From Candidatus Eisenbacteria bacterium (GTDB lineage: Bacteria > Eisenbacteria > RBG-16-71-46 > SZUA-252), in the NCBI GenBank assembly GCA_005893305.1, contig VBOZ01000017.1, positions 77,635-141,634 on the forward strand: DNA of 64,000 nucleotides, given 5' to 3'. The notes beneath the pieces are model-generated. The model searched no databases and was not told the DNA's origin. It saw only the letters and a list, made by a program, of their open reading frames with translations. Of this stretch, positions 41,145 to 52,295 are shown piece by piece. How positions within the stretch are numbered: the first letter of the stretch is position 1; the number at the start of each line of letters is the position of its first letter. A program made the translations under genes and the position numbers.

Positions 41145-43237
41145 GCCCGCGCGATCTTCGTCGTCTCCGCCTCATCGCGGTTCTCGGCATGGGCGCGTTC
41201 CTCTTTCTCTTCGCCCGCCTCGTCCAGATTCAATTGCTCGACCACGGCCGGTTCGCCCGGGCGGCGAGACAGCAGCAGACGCAGCGCGTGATCCTTGAGC
41301 CGGAGCGCGGCCGGATCTACGACCGTCACCTCCGCTCCCTCGCCGACAACGTCTCGTTGAGCCGGCTTTCGGTCCGTCCGAGCGACGTCAAGAACGCGGG
41401 CGCCACGCAGGCCTTCCTCGCGCAGGCGGCGGGGCCGGCGGCCGCGAGCCGCTTCCGCGCCGGCAAGGCGCGGCACGCGGCCTACGTGCGGCTCTCGCCG
41501 CACCTGACCCCCGAGCAGGAACTCGCGCTTCGCACCACGGCGCTGCCCGAGGGAGTGCACGTCGAGGAGGTGCCCAGCCGCGTCTACCCGCTCGATCTGG
41601 TGGCACGGCCCGTGGTCGGGCTCCTGGGCGGGGAAGGGCTGGGCCTCGAAGGGCTCGAGAAGATGTTCGATCGCGATCTCAGAGGAGGGAGCGGCTGGGC
41701 GACCCTCTTCAACGACAATCGGGGGATCACCTATCAGCTGCCGCAGAGCCTCGTGAAGCTTCCCGAGGCCGGCTCGAGCATCATCACGACGATCGATCTC
41801 GATGCGCAGTCGATCGCCGCGCTGAAGCTGCGCGAGGCGGTCGAGCGGACCGGCGCGAAGAGCGGCATGGCCGTCTTCGCCGATCCCAGGACCGGCGACA
41901 TTCTCGCGATGGTGACCGTGGACGATCCGCGCCGGCCGGGCGGCGACGGACACCGGAACCGTCTGATCGCGGACCAGTACGAGCCCGGCTCCACGTTCAA
42001 GATCCTTGCAGGTTGCGCCGCGCTCGAGGGGCGTGTCTTTGCCCCATCCGATTCCTTCTGGGTCGAGCGCGGCGAAGGTGATTTCGGCGGGTTCACGATC
42101 CACGACTCTCATCCCGAGACCCGGTGGTACTCGGTGCGCAGCGCGACGGCGCTCTCGAGCAACGTCTGCTACGCGCGGATCGGTACCCGCCTTGGCGCGG
42201 CGACGCTCTACGACTTCGCCCGTCTTTTCGGATTCGGCCAGGCCACCCGCATCTCGCTGCCCGGAGAGGCGCCCGGCCAGATCCGGCATCCGGACCGGTG
42301 GTCGAAGCGCTCGCTCGCGACCATCTCGATCGGCCAGGAGGTCCTGGTCACGCCGATCCAGATGCTGATGGCCTACGCCGCGGTCGCGAACGGGGGCATC
42401 CTCCTCCGTCCCCGGATCGTCTCGGCGGTGGTCGACCCGGACGGCGAGCCGATACGGGAGGTCCCGATCGAGCAGGTCCGGCGCGTGATCTCATCGGAGA
42501 CGGCGAGGACGTTCCGCTCGTTCCTGCGCGACGCGGTGACCCAGGGGACGGCCACGGAAGCGGCTCTGCCCTGGTGCGAGGTGGCCGGAAAGACCGGCAC
42601 GGCCCAGAAGACCGTGGAGAACGAGCGCGGTTACGGGGTAGGTCGCTACATCTCTTCCTTCATCGGAATGGCCCCCGCTGCCGACCCGGTCGTGGTCGGG
42701 CTCATCATCCTGGACGAGCCCAGGGGCGCCTATTACGGCGGCTCCGTCGCGGCCCCGGTCTTCCGGGAAATCCTGGCCGCATGGGCGCTCCAGGGACGCG
42801 GACCGATCGCGCTCCCACCCTCCACCGTCGTACGGGTCGATGACGAGGCCCCGGCGGCCGACGCGGTGCCCGACGTACGCCTGCTCGAGCTGAGCCGGGC
42901 GCGGGAGGAGCTGGCCCGGGCCGGATACGGAATGCGCGTCGCCGGGATGGGCGCCGTCGGAGGGCGGGTCTCGACCCAGTTGCCCGAGGCTCGGACGGCG
43001 GCGCGACCCGGAACCGTGGTCGAGCTGACCCTCGCGGCGCTCGAAGAGGAGGATGCGGCGGTGCCCGATCTCCGCGGTCTCGCGCTTCGCCAGGCGCTCT
43101 CGCGGCTCAGCGCCGTGGCCATCGAGATCGGAAGAGTGCGGGGAAGCGGCGTGGTCGTCGATCAGACGCCCGCGCCGGGCGAGCCGGCGCGAAAGGGAAC
43201 CAAGTGCTCGCTGGTCCTGTCTCCGCGGGGCACGTGA
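41141..43237 (+). CDS. ftsI: Septal peptidoglycan transpeptidase FtsI (class B PBP) with two PASTA domains
   Basis: The 698-residue protein has an N-terminal membrane helix (about 12-30) and a PBP dimer domain with ILEPERGRIYDR. The transpeptidase domain carries STFK (nucleophile Ser near residue 284), SSN (about 338-340) and KTGTAQ (about 484-489). Two PASTA modules follow (about 575-635 and 638-698; PDVRLLELSRAREELARAGY and PDLRGLALRQALSRL). It cross-links septal peptidoglycan with FtsW. PASTA tails are typical of PBP2x/SpoVD-type proteins and occur in some Gram-negative phyla. They are absent from E. coli FtsI. Confidence 0.93.
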   Translation: MSPRDLRRLRLIAVLGMGAFLFLFARLVQIQLLDHGRFARAARQQQTQRVILEPERGRIYDRHLRSLADNVSLSRLSVRPSDVKNAGATQAFLAQAAGPAAASRFRAGKARHAAYVRLSPHLTPEQELALRTTALPEGVHVEEVPSRVYPLDLVARPVVGLLGGEGLGLEGLEKMFDRDLRGGSGWATLFNDNRGITYQLPQSLVKLPEAGSSIITTIDLDAQSIAALKLREAVERTGAKSGMAVFADPRTGDILAMVTVDDPRRPGGDGHRNRLIADQYEPGSTFKILAGCAALEGRVFAPSDSFWVERGEGDFGGFTIHDSHPETRWYSVRSATALSSNVCYARIGTRLGAATLYDFARLFGFGQATRISLPGEAPGQIRHPDRWSKRSLATISIGQEVLVTPIQMLMAYAAVANGGILLRPRIVSAVVDPDGEPIREVPIEQVRRVISSETARTFRSFLRDAVTQGTATEAALPWCEVAGKTGTAQKTVENERGYGVGRYISSFIGMAPAADPVVVGLIILDEPRGAYYGGSVAAPVFREILAAWALQGRGPIALPPSTVVRVDDEAPAADAVPDVRLLELSRAREELARAGYGMRVAGMGAVGGRVSTQLPEARTAARPGTVVELTLAALEEEDAAVPDLRGLALRQALSRLSAVAIEIGRVRGSGVVVDQTPAPGEPARKGTKCSLVLSPRGT

Positions 43238-43250
43238 TCGCCGCACCCGC

Positions 43251-43258
43251 AAAGGAGG
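43251..43258 (+). promoter_or_regulatory. Perfect Shine-Dalgarno AAAGGAGG that sets the murE start
   Basis: AAAGGAGG ends eight bases before GTG 43267 and is the strongest ribosome-binding sequence noticed in the window. It lies just after the ftsI stop, so it supports GTG 43267 over the in-frame GTGs at 43204 and 43234. Confidence 0.75.
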
Positions 43259-43266
43259 TTGCCGCC

Positions 43267-44723
<1,457 letters not shown>

Positions 44724-44727
<4 letters not shown>

Positions 44728-46145
44728 GCAGGACCGGCAGCCCTTGGCTCAAGCTGTTCGACGTCCTCGAGGTGACCGGGGGACGTCTCTGGGATCCGAT
44801 GCCCTCGGGAACCGAGCCGCACTTCTCTGGCTGCGCGATCGATAGCCGTGCGCTGGAGGGCGGGGAGCTCTTCATTCCCTTGCCCGGATCGCACGCCGAC
44901 GGCCATGACTTCATCGCGGCGGCGTTGAAGGGCGCGGCGGGGGGCAGCTTGATCCGGGCCGGGAGGGCGTCGTCGGCCGAGTGGCCGCGCGCCGGCAAGC
45001 CGGTGATCGAGGTGAGGGATCCGCTCGCGGCCCTCCAGGCGCTGGGGCGGCACTGCCGGGACCGCGTTTCGATTCCCGTCGTCGCGGTGACCGGGTCGAA
45101 CGGCAAGACGACCACCAAGGAGATGATCGCGGCCGTCCTCGGCACCGCGAGCAAAGTGCACAAGAACGTGGGAAACCTGAACAATCACATCGGCGTCCCG
45201 CTCACGCTCTGCCGGCTCCGCCCGGAGCACGAGGCGCTTGTCATCGAGCTCGGGATGAGCGCGCGCGGCGAGATCGAATTCCTCGCGACGCTCTGCCGGC
45301 CGACCGTGGGCGTCCTCACGAACGCCTCGGCGGCACACCTGGCGCAGCTGGGAACCGTGGAGGAGGTCGCGCGGGCGAAGAGCGAGCTCGCGGCGGCCAT
45401 CGCTCCCGATGGGCTCCTGGTGCTGAACGCCGACGATCCACTTCTCTGGGAGATGAACCGGCGCCGCGCGGTCCCGATCCGGAGCTACGCCCTCGACAAC
45501 GCCGAGGCGGACCTGAGGCCCACCCAGATCTCGACCACCGCGGTGGGGGGCACCCGATTCACGCTCCCCGACGGGACGGTCGTGTCGCTCTCGCTCCTGG
45601 GGCGCCACAACGCCCGGAACGCCCTGGCCGCGATCGCGGTCGGCGATCACCTCGGCGTTCCGCGCGATCGGGCCGCCGCCGCGCTCCATGCGCTGCGACC
45701 GACACGTCACCGCCTCGAGCTGATCGAGTCGAAGCGAGGGGTTTCGATCGTCGACGACGTGTATAACGCCAACCCCGCCTCGATGCGCGAAGCGCTCGCC
45801 CTCCTGGGATCGATGGAGACCGGCGGGGCGCGCCGCGCGGTGCTCGCGGACATGCTGGAGCTGGGCGTGGGCGCCGAGTCGCTCCACGAGGAGGTGGGGC
45901 GCCTGGTGCCGCCGGATTCGTGGCTCTACGTGGCCGGGACTTATGCGACCGCGGTCGAGCGCGGAGCGCGTGACGCGGGGCTTCCGGCGTCGCGCATCCG
46001 GCGTTTCGAGGACGTGCCCGAGATGGCGGCCGCGGTCTCGAAGGACGCGAAGCGCGGCGATCTCATTCTCGTGAAGGCGTCGCGCGGGATGCGCCTCGAG
46101 CGCGTCGTGCAAGCGCTCGAGCCTGGCTCGGCGGGGAAAGACTGA
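44724..46145 (+). CDS. murF: UDP-MurNAc-tripeptide:D-Ala-D-Ala ligase MurF
   Basis: The 473-residue ligase completes the pentapeptide. It has the substrate-side motif GCAIDSRALEGGELFIPLPG, the ATP loop VTGSNGKTTTKEM, the KNVGNLNNHIGVPLTL strand typical of MurF, and the C-terminal DDVYNANPASMREAL. GTG at 44724 overlaps the murE stop (GTGA), and its stop shares bases with the mraY start (TGATG). Its D-Ala-D-Ala substrate needs a Ddl ligase, which is not encoded in this cluster. Confidence 0.94.
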
Positions 46146-47233
46146 TGTTCTACCACTTCCTCTATCCGCTCCACGAGTACTTCGCGCCGTTCAACGTTTT
46201 CCGGTACATCACGTTCCGCTCCGCCTACGCGCTCGCGACCGCGCTCCTGATCGCGCTGGTGCTCGGACGTCCGGTGATCGCCAAGCTCAAGAGCCTGGGC
46301 GTCGGGCAGAAGGTTCGCGACGATGGGCCGAAGACCCATCTTCCCAAAGCAGGCACCCCGACGATGGGAGGAGTCCTCATCGTCATCGCGATCACCATCT
46401 CGACCCTTCTCTGGGGGAATTGGGGCAACCGGAACGTCCTGATCGCCCTCGCCGCGACCCTCTGGATGGGCTCGGTCGGCTTCATCGACGACTACCTGCG
46501 CGTGATGCTCCATTACCGGAAGGGGCTCCTGGGCCGGTACAAGCTGGCGGGCCAGATCCTCTTGGGGATCGGGGTGTTCGTCGCGGTCTACTTCTACCCG
46601 GCGCACGGAATGATCGATCCGGGCGCGACGAACGTTCCGTTCCTGAAGCGCACGGTGATCGATTTCGGGTGGCTCTACCTTCCCTTCGTGATCCTGGTCA
46701 TCACGGGCGCGTCGAACGCGGTGAATCTCGCCGACGGCCTGGATGGCCTCGCCGCGGGGATGACCGCATTCGCCGCGGTCGCGCTCGGCGGCATGTGCTA
46801 CATCACCGGCCACGTCAAGTTCTCCGAGTACCTCCAAGTGCCGTACATCGCGGGCACGGGAGAGCTGACGGTCTTCTGCGCCGCCGTGGTCGGGGCCACG
46901 CTCGGCTTCCTCTGGTGGAATTGCAATCCGGCCGACGTCTTCATGGGGGACACCGGCTCGCTGTCGCTCGGCGCGGCCCTCGGTGCCGTGGCGGTCCTCA
47001 TCAAGCGGGAGTTCCTGCTCGCGATCGTCGGCGCTGTTTTCGTGGCGGAGGCGCTCTCGGTCCTGATCCAGGTCTTCTCGTTCAAGGTCTGGGGGAAACG
47101 GGTCTTCAAGATGGCGCCGTTACACCATCACTTCGAGCTGTCGGGATGGAAGGAGCCGCGCGTGGTCGTCCGATTCTGGATCGCCGCCGCGCTCGCCGCC
47201 CTGGTCGGCTTGAGCACGCTGAAGCTGCAATGA
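46145..47233 (+). CDS. mraY: Phospho-MurNAc-pentapeptide transferase MraY
   Basis: The 362-residue integral membrane enzyme makes lipid I from UDP-MurNAc-pentapeptide and undecaprenyl phosphate. About ten membrane helices are visible. Family motifs are PKTHLPKAGTPTMGG, FIDDYLRV with the Asp pair, ASNAVNLADGLDGLAAG, FMGDTGSLSLG and the histidine cluster PLHHHFELSGW. Length and order are normal for the family. It overlaps murF by one base and murD by four (ATGA). Confidence 0.96.
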   Translation: MFYHFLYPLHEYFAPFNVFRYITFRSAYALATALLIALVLGRPVIAKLKSLGVGQKVRDDGPKTHLPKAGTPTMGGVLIVIAITISTLLWGNWGNRNVLIALAATLWMGSVGFIDDYLRVMLHYRKGLLGRYKLAGQILLGIGVFVAVYFYPAHGMIDPGATNVPFLKRTVIDFGWLYLPFVILVITGASNAVNLADGLDGLAAGMTAFAAVALGGMCYITGHVKFSEYLQVPYIAGTGELTVFCAAVVGATLGFLWWNCNPADVFMGDTGSLSLGAALGAVAVLIKREFLLAIVGAVFVAEALSVLIQVFSFKVWGKRVFKMAPLHHHFELSGWKEPRVVVRFWIAAALAALVGLSTLKLQ

Positions 47234-48621
47234 ACACCACCAAGAGCCCTCCCTGGTTCGCGGGACGGCGCGTCCTGGTGGTGGGCTTGGCGCGGAGCGG
47301 CACGGCCGCGGCGCGGCTGCTTCTCAAGTACGGAGCGAACGTGAGGGCGATCGACCGCCGGCGGCGGGATGAGATTTCGGGCGACGCGGCGGACCTCGAG
47401 CGCCGCGGCATGGAGGCACGTTACGCCACGATGGACCCGTCCGCGCTCGAAGGGCGGGACCTCGTCGTCGCGAGCCCCGGCGTGCCCGCGGACCTTCCGC
47501 TCTTCGTGGAAGCCGAGCGCCGTGGAATTCCGATCGCGCCCGAGATCGAGCTGGGATTCGCCGTGGCGAAGGCCCCTACGGTCGCGGTCACCGGCACGAA
47601 CGGGAAGAGCACGACCGTGGAGCTCTTGGGCGCGATGGGCCGGAACGCGGGCCGGAAGACGGAGGTCTTGGGGAACATCGGGACCGCGCTCTCGGAGCGC
47701 GCGGAGGAGGTGCCCGAGGACGGGTTTCTGGTCGTCGAGGTCTCAAGCTTCCAGCTCGAGCTCTGCACGCGGTTCCGCCCGCGCGTGGGCGTGATCCTGA
47801 ACGTCACGCCGGATCACCTGGACCGCCACGGCACGATCGACCGCTACGCCGAGATCAAGGTGAAGATGTTCGCGAATCAGACCGCGGAGGATTTCCGGGT
47901 CCAGCCGCTCGGCGACCCGCGGCTCACGCGGCTCCTCCAGCCGATGCGCTCCCACCCGATCTGGTTCGGGTTCGCCGATCCGACCGGAGACGGCGTCTGG
48001 GAGTCGGAGGGGTCGATCCGGTACCGCGTCGCGGGCCGCGAGGGAACGCTCATGCGCCGGGACGAGGCCTTGCTCCAGGGGCCGCACAACACCGAGAACC
48101 TCTGCGCCGCCACCGCGGCCGCGATGGCGCTGGGCGTGCCGGCGCGGGCGGTCGTGAAGACGCTCCGGGAATTTCGCGGCCTTCCGCACCGTCTGGCTCT
48201 GGTGGCGGAGGTCGAGGGGGTGCGCTACGTGAACGACTCGAAGGCGACGAACGTCGACGCGCTGCGCCGGGCGCTCGAGTCGTTCGATTCGCCCATCGTC
48301 CTGATCGCGGGGGGAAGGGACAAGGACGGCGACTTCGCGTCGATCGCGCCGCTCGTCCGCGAGCGGGTCCGCCAGGCCGTCTATGTCGGGGAGGCGACGT
48401 CGAAGCTCGAGCAGGCCTGGCCGCGTGTTCCCTCGGTGCGCGCGAAGACGCTGGAAGATGCGGTCCAGCTGGCCCGGACCCACGCGACGGCCGGAGGGGT
48501 GGTCCTCCTCTCTCCCGGCTGCGCGAGCTTCGACATGTTCCGGAATTTCGAAGAGCGGGGCGCCCGGTTCGAGGCCGCGGTCCTTGAGCTGAAGCGCTCG
48601 CTGACGAGGGCGAAACGATGA
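47230..48621 (+). CDS. murD: UDP-MurNAc-L-alanine:D-glutamate ligase MurD
   Basis: The 463-residue ligase adds D-glutamate. The N-terminal domain has VLVVGLARSGTAAARLL and VASPGVP. The ATP domain has VTGTNGKSTTVELLGAM and NVTPDHLDRHGT, and the C-terminal domain has YVNDSKATNVDALRRAL and SPGCASFDMFRNFEERG. These match MurD rather than MurC, MurE or MurF. It overlaps mraY and ftsW by ATGA junctions. Confidence 0.95.
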   Translation: MNTTKSPPWFAGRRVLVVGLARSGTAAARLLLKYGANVRAIDRRRRDEISGDAADLERRGMEARYATMDPSALEGRDLVVASPGVPADLPLFVEAERRGIPIAPEIELGFAVAKAPTVAVTGTNGKSTTVELLGAMGRNAGRKTEVLGNIGTALSERAEEVPEDGFLVVEVSSFQLELCTRFRPRVGVILNVTPDHLDRHGTIDRYAEIKVKMFANQTAEDFRVQPLGDPRLTRLLQPMRSHPIWFGFADPTGDGVWESEGSIRYRVAGREGTLMRRDEALLQGPHNTENLCAATAAAMALGVPARAVVKTLREFRGLPHRLALVAEVEGVRYVNDSKATNVDALRRALESFDSPIVLIAGGRDKDGDFASIAPLVRERVRQAVYVGEATSKLEQAWPRVPSVRAKTLEDAVQLARTHATAGGVVLLSPGCASFDMFRNFEERGARFEAAVLELKRSLTRAKR

Positions 48622-49793
48622 GCTTCGCGATCACGCCGCCGCGGCGCCTCGATCTCACGCTGCTCCTGCCGGTGGCCGCCCTCGTCGCGCTCGGCCTGGT
48701 GATGGTCTATTCCTCGAGCGCGTTTCTCGGCGCCGAGCGATACCAGTCGGAATATTTCTTCCTGAAGCGCCACGCGATCCGGATCGGGATCGGCCTCGTC
48801 GTGCTGCTCCTGGCGGCGCGCGTCGACTATCACGTCTACATGCGCCTGGCGCCGTGGGCCCTCGGCGCCTGCACGGCGCTCCTCGTCGTGCTCCTCGCCG
48901 TCGGCGGCGTGGGTGTCCGGGGCGCGAATCGCTGGCTCTCCTTCGCGGCCATGAACGTGCAGCCGACCGAGCTGGCGCGCATCGCGTGCGTGGCCTACTT
49001 GGCACGGCTCCTCGACCGCAAAGGGGAGCGCATGGCCTCGTTCAAGGACGGCGTTCTGCCCGCGGTCTTCGTGCTGGGCGGTCTTTCGCTCCTGATTCTC
49101 CTCCAGCCCAATCTGGGGAGCACCATCGCGCTTCTCGCCACCGGATTCCTGATGCTCCACCTCTCGGGCACCCGGTTTCGCCACCTGGGGTTTCTCCTCC
49201 TCGGAGGGATATTCCTGGCCTCGATCCAGGTCCTTCGCCATCCGTACATGATGGACCGCGTCGAGGCGTGGTGGGGTCTCTGGGGGAGCGGCTCGATCGA
49301 CTCACTCGGCAAGAACTGGCAGCTCTCCCAGTCGATCATCGCGCTCGGCTCCGGCGGGCTCTTCGGCACCGGGCCCGGGCACGGGCTCCAGAAGGTCTTT
49401 TTCCTGCCCGACCCGCACACCGATTTCATCTACGCCGTGATCGGGGAGGAGCTGGGCCTCATCGGGACAGGCGCGGTCCTTCTCGCCTACGTGGTCCTCT
49501 TCCTTCGTGGCCTCAAGATCGCGGGCATGGCGCCCGACCGCTTCGGCTTCCTGCTCGCGGCCGGGCTGACCGTGAATCTCATCGTCTATGTCGCCATCAA
49601 CGTCGCGGTGGTGACCGGCGTGGTGCCCACCACCGGTCTGCCGCTGCCTTTTCTGAGCTACGGGGGCTCGGCCCTCGTGGTGAACCTGGGGGTAACTGGT
49701 GTCCTCCTCAACATCGCAAGTCAGATGGAAACCGGCATTCGAACGACCTCGGTCGGAGGGAAGGCCGCGGTCCGGCGTGCGGGTGGACGATAG
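48618..49793 (+). CDS. ftsW: Septal peptidoglycan glycosyltransferase FtsW
   Basis: The 391-residue SEDS protein polymerises lipid II into glycan strands together with FtsI. It has about ten membrane helices. Recognisable motifs are LVMVYSSSAFLG, GANRWLSFAAMNVQPTE, QPNLGSTIALLATG, FFLPDPHTDFIYAVIGEELG and the C-terminal TGLPLPFLSYGGSALV. Its dcw position supports FtsW rather than RodA. It overlaps murD (ATGA) and reaches into the murG start. Confidence 0.95.
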   Translation: MSFAITPPRRLDLTLLLPVAALVALGLVMVYSSSAFLGAERYQSEYFFLKRHAIRIGIGLVVLLLAARVDYHVYMRLAPWALGACTALLVVLLAVGGVGVRGANRWLSFAAMNVQPTELARIACVAYLARLLDRKGERMASFKDGVLPAVFVLGGLSLLILLQPNLGSTIALLATGFLMLHLSGTRFRHLGFLLLGGIFLASIQVLRHPYMMDRVEAWWGLWGSGSIDSLGKNWQLSQSIIALGSGGLFGTGPGHGLQKVFFLPDPHTDFIYAVIGEELGLIGTGAVLLAYVVLFLRGLKIAGMAPDRFGFLLAAGLTVNLIVYVAINVAVVTGVVPTTGLPLPFLSYGGSALVVNLGVTGVLLNIASQMETGIRTTSVGGKAAVRRAGGR

Positions 49794-50931
49794 CGCGCGT
49801 TCCGTTCGCATCCTGATCGCGGCGGGTGGGACGGGCGGACACGTCTATCCCGGAATCGCCATCGCCGAGGAGTGGATGCGGATTCATCCCGATTCGACCG
49901 TCACCTTCGTGGGGACGGAACGGGGCGTCGAGGCGAAGGCCGTGCCCGCCGCGGGATTCGCGTTCCGCGCGATCGACGCGCGCGGGTTTCCCCGGCGGCC
50001 GGGGCTGGGCATGATTCGCGCGGCGTGGGGATTTGGGAAGAGCTTCGTTCAGGTGGCCGGGATCATCAAGGACGTCAAGCCGCACGCGGTCATCGCGACC
50101 GGCGGCTTCGTCAGCGGGCCGGTGGGCCTCTGGGCCCGCCTTCTCGGCATTCCCTTGGTGCTCCAGGAACAGAACTCGGTGCCCGGCGCGGCGAACCGCT
50201 GGCTCAGCCTCATCGCGAGCCAGGTGCACATCAGCTTCGTGGAGTCGCGGAACTACTTCCGTCGGAGGAACAACCTGAAGGTCTCGGGAAACCCGATTCG
50301 AAGCTCGCTTCTGCGCGGGGACCGGCAGAGCGCCTACGAGTGGCTCGGCCTCGACCCGTCGCGTCGGACACTCTTGGTGTTCGGCGGCAGCCGCGGCGCC
50401 TCCAGCATCAACCGGGCGCTCTCGGGAGCGCTGCCGCGTCTCTCGCGGGTGCCGCAGCTTCAGATCGTCTGGCAAACCGGCGCGGAGGATTTCGAAGCGA
50501 GCCGGGCCCGGGCCAAAGAGATTTCCATCCCGGTTCGTGCCTTCGCCTATCTCGACCAGATGGAGAAGGCCTACGCGGTCGCGGACCTGGCGGTCTGCCG
50601 CTCCGGGGCCATGACCATCACGGAGCTCACGGCGTGCGGCGTTCCGGCGATCCTGATTCCGTACCCCCACGCGGCGCGGGACCACCAGACGCAGAACGCG
50701 CGCGGCCTCGTCGAACGGGGCGCGGCGGAGATGATCGCGGACAAGGAGCTGACACCGGATAGTCTGGCCGACCAGATCGAGATCCTCTTCCGCGACGAGC
50801 AGCGGCTGCGGCGCATGGGCCGAAACGCGCGCGCCTTCTCGCGAACCAACGCCGCGGAGCGGATCGTTCGATCGATCGGGGAGCTGCCCGAGCTGAGTGC
50901 CGCGGGCTCCGAGTCCCCGAGCGGGGAATGA
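49777..50931 (+). CDS. murG: UDP-GlcNAc:lipid I N-acetylglucosaminyltransferase MurG
   Basis: The 384-residue GT28 enzyme converts lipid I to lipid II at the inner membrane face. It begins with the glycine loop ILIAAGGTGGHVYPGIA. PLVLQEQNSVPGAANR, VFGGSRGASSINRAL and the donor-site region SGAMTITELTACGVPAILIP follow. The start is GTG 49777 or GTG 49783, both inside the last codons of ftsW; neither has a strong ribosome-binding site, so the N-terminus is uncertain by two residues. The stop overlaps murC (ATGA). Confidence 0.94.
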   Translation: MRVDDSARSVRILIAAGGTGGHVYPGIAIAEEWMRIHPDSTVTFVGTERGVEAKAVPAAGFAFRAIDARGFPRRPGLGMIRAAWGFGKSFVQVAGIIKDVKPHAVIATGGFVSGPVGLWARLLGIPLVLQEQNSVPGAANRWLSLIASQVHISFVESRNYFRRRNNLKVSGNPIRSSLLRGDRQSAYEWLGLDPSRRTLLVFGGSRGASSINRALSGALPRLSRVPQLQIVWQTGAEDFEASRARAKEISIPVRAFAYLDQMEKAYAVADLAVCRSGAMTITELTACGVPAILIPYPHAARDHQTQNARGLVERGAAEMIADKELTPDSLADQIEILFRDEQRLRRMGRNARAFSRTNAAERIVRSIGELPELSAAGSESPSGE

Positions 50932-52295
50932 ACGGACGAATTCGGAGGATCCATCTGATCGGAATCGGCGGGAGCGGGATGAGCGGGATCGCGGAGGTGC
51001 TTCTGAACCTGGGGTATGAGGTGTCCGGCTCGGACGTGAAGGAGGGCGAAGTCGTGGCCAGGCTCCGGGAGCTGGGCGCGCGCGTCGCGGTCTCCCACGA
51101 CGCCACGCACGTCGAGGGGGTGGACGTCGTCGTCGCCTCGACGGCGATCGAGGAGTCGAACCCCGAGATCCAGCGCGCCCACCTGCTCGGCATCCCGGTG
51201 ATTCCGCGGGCCGAGATGCTCGCCGAGCTGATGCGGATCAAGCACTCGGTCGCGGTCGCGGGGGCGCACGGAAAGACGACCACGACCTCGATGGTGGGCG
51301 AGATCCTCGCGCGCGGCGACCTGGACCCGACGGTGATCGTCGGCGGGCGCCTCATGGCGATCGGCGCCCACGCGCGTCTGGGACGCGGGCCGTACCTGGT
51401 CGCCGAGGCCGACGAGAGCGACGGCTCCTTCCTGCTTCTCTCGCCGACCATCGCGGTGATCACCAATATCGACGAGGAGCACCTCGATTTCTACAAGGGC
51501 TTGGAGGAGATCCGCGCGGCGTTCCTCCGCTTCGTCAACCGCGTGCCGTTCTACGGGACGGTCGTCCTCCCGATCGACGATCCGAACGCCGCCCTGATCC
51601 GCCACGACGTCAAGCGGCGCGTGCTGACTTACGGCTTCGGGACCGACGGCGACTTCGCGGGGAAGGACCTCGTGGTCGATTCCAAGGGCGTCCGGTTCCG
51701 GCTGGTCGCGCACGGTCGGGACGAGGGATCGATCGAGCTCAAGGTCGCCGGCGCGCACAACGCGAGGAACGCCCTCGCCGCGGCGGCGACAGCATGGGAG
51801 CTGGGCATCCCGTTCCCCACGATCCGCGCCGCGCTCCACGACTTCGCGGGCGTGGGCCGTCGTCTCGAGGTCCGCGGCGACGTATTGGGCGCGCTCTGGA
51901 TCGACGACTACGGCCACCATCCCACGGAGATCGAGGCAGCGCTCCTCGCGCTCCAGGCCTCGTACGGCCGCCGGATCGTCGCCGTGTTCCAACCGCACCG
52001 CTACTCGCGCACGCAGGCGCTCCTCGATCGGTTCGCGCGGTGCTTCACGGGAGTGTCCGAGCTGGTGCTCCTCCCGATCTATCCCGCCGGGGAGAAGCCG
52101 ATCGAGGGAGTCACCTCGGAGGCGCTGGCCGCCGCGGTGGAGGCGGCGGGCGGACCCCGCGTCCGTCGGGCCGCCTCGTTCGACGAGGCCGCGTGCCAGG
52201 TGGGGAAGGCGCTGAAGCGCGGAGATCTCCTCGTGACAATCGGCGCCGGCGACGTCTACCGGGTCGCCGAGATCGCCAGGGGGAAGAGTCGATGA
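50928..52295 (+). CDS. murC: UDP-MurNAc:L-alanine ligase MurC
   Basis: The 455-residue ligase adds the first stem residue. It has the MurC-specific N-terminus HLIGIGGSGMSGIAEVLLNL, VVASTAIEESNPEI, the ATP loop VAGAHGKTTTTSMVGEIL, NIDEEHLDFYKG, DDYGHHPTEIEAAL and FQPHRYSRTQALL. No MurB domain is fused, and murB does not follow, so UDP-MurNAc supply is encoded elsewhere. The start ATG overlaps murG, and the stop overlaps ftsQ (ATGA). Confidence 0.95.
   Translation: MNGRIRRIHLIGIGGSGMSGIAEVLLNLGYEVSGSDVKEGEVVARLRELGARVAVSHDATHVEGVDVVVASTAIEESNPEIQRAHLLGIPVIPRAEMLAELMRIKHSVAVAGAHGKTTTTSMVGEILARGDLDPTVIVGGRLMAIGAHARLGRGPYLVAEADESDGSFLLLSPTIAVITNIDEEHLDFYKGLEEIRAAFLRFVNRVPFYGTVVLPIDDPNAALIRHDVKRRVLTYGFGTDGDFAGKDLVVDSKGVRFRLVAHGRDEGSIELKVAGAHNARNALAAAATAWELGIPFPTIRAALHDFAGVGRRLEVRGDVLGALWIDDYGHHPTEIEAALLALQASYGRRIVAVFQPHRYSRTQALLDRFARCFTGVSELVLLPIYPAGEKPIEGVTSEALAAAVEAAGGPRVRRAASFDEAACQVGKALKRGDLLVTIGAGDVYRVAEIARGKSR

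Noticed and set aside
43204-43236. Upstream GTG starts for murE at 43204 and 43234
   Set aside because: AAAGGAGG eight bases before GTG 43267 is a much stronger signal and gives a normal N-terminus; 43234 remains possible because it forms a GTGA overlap.
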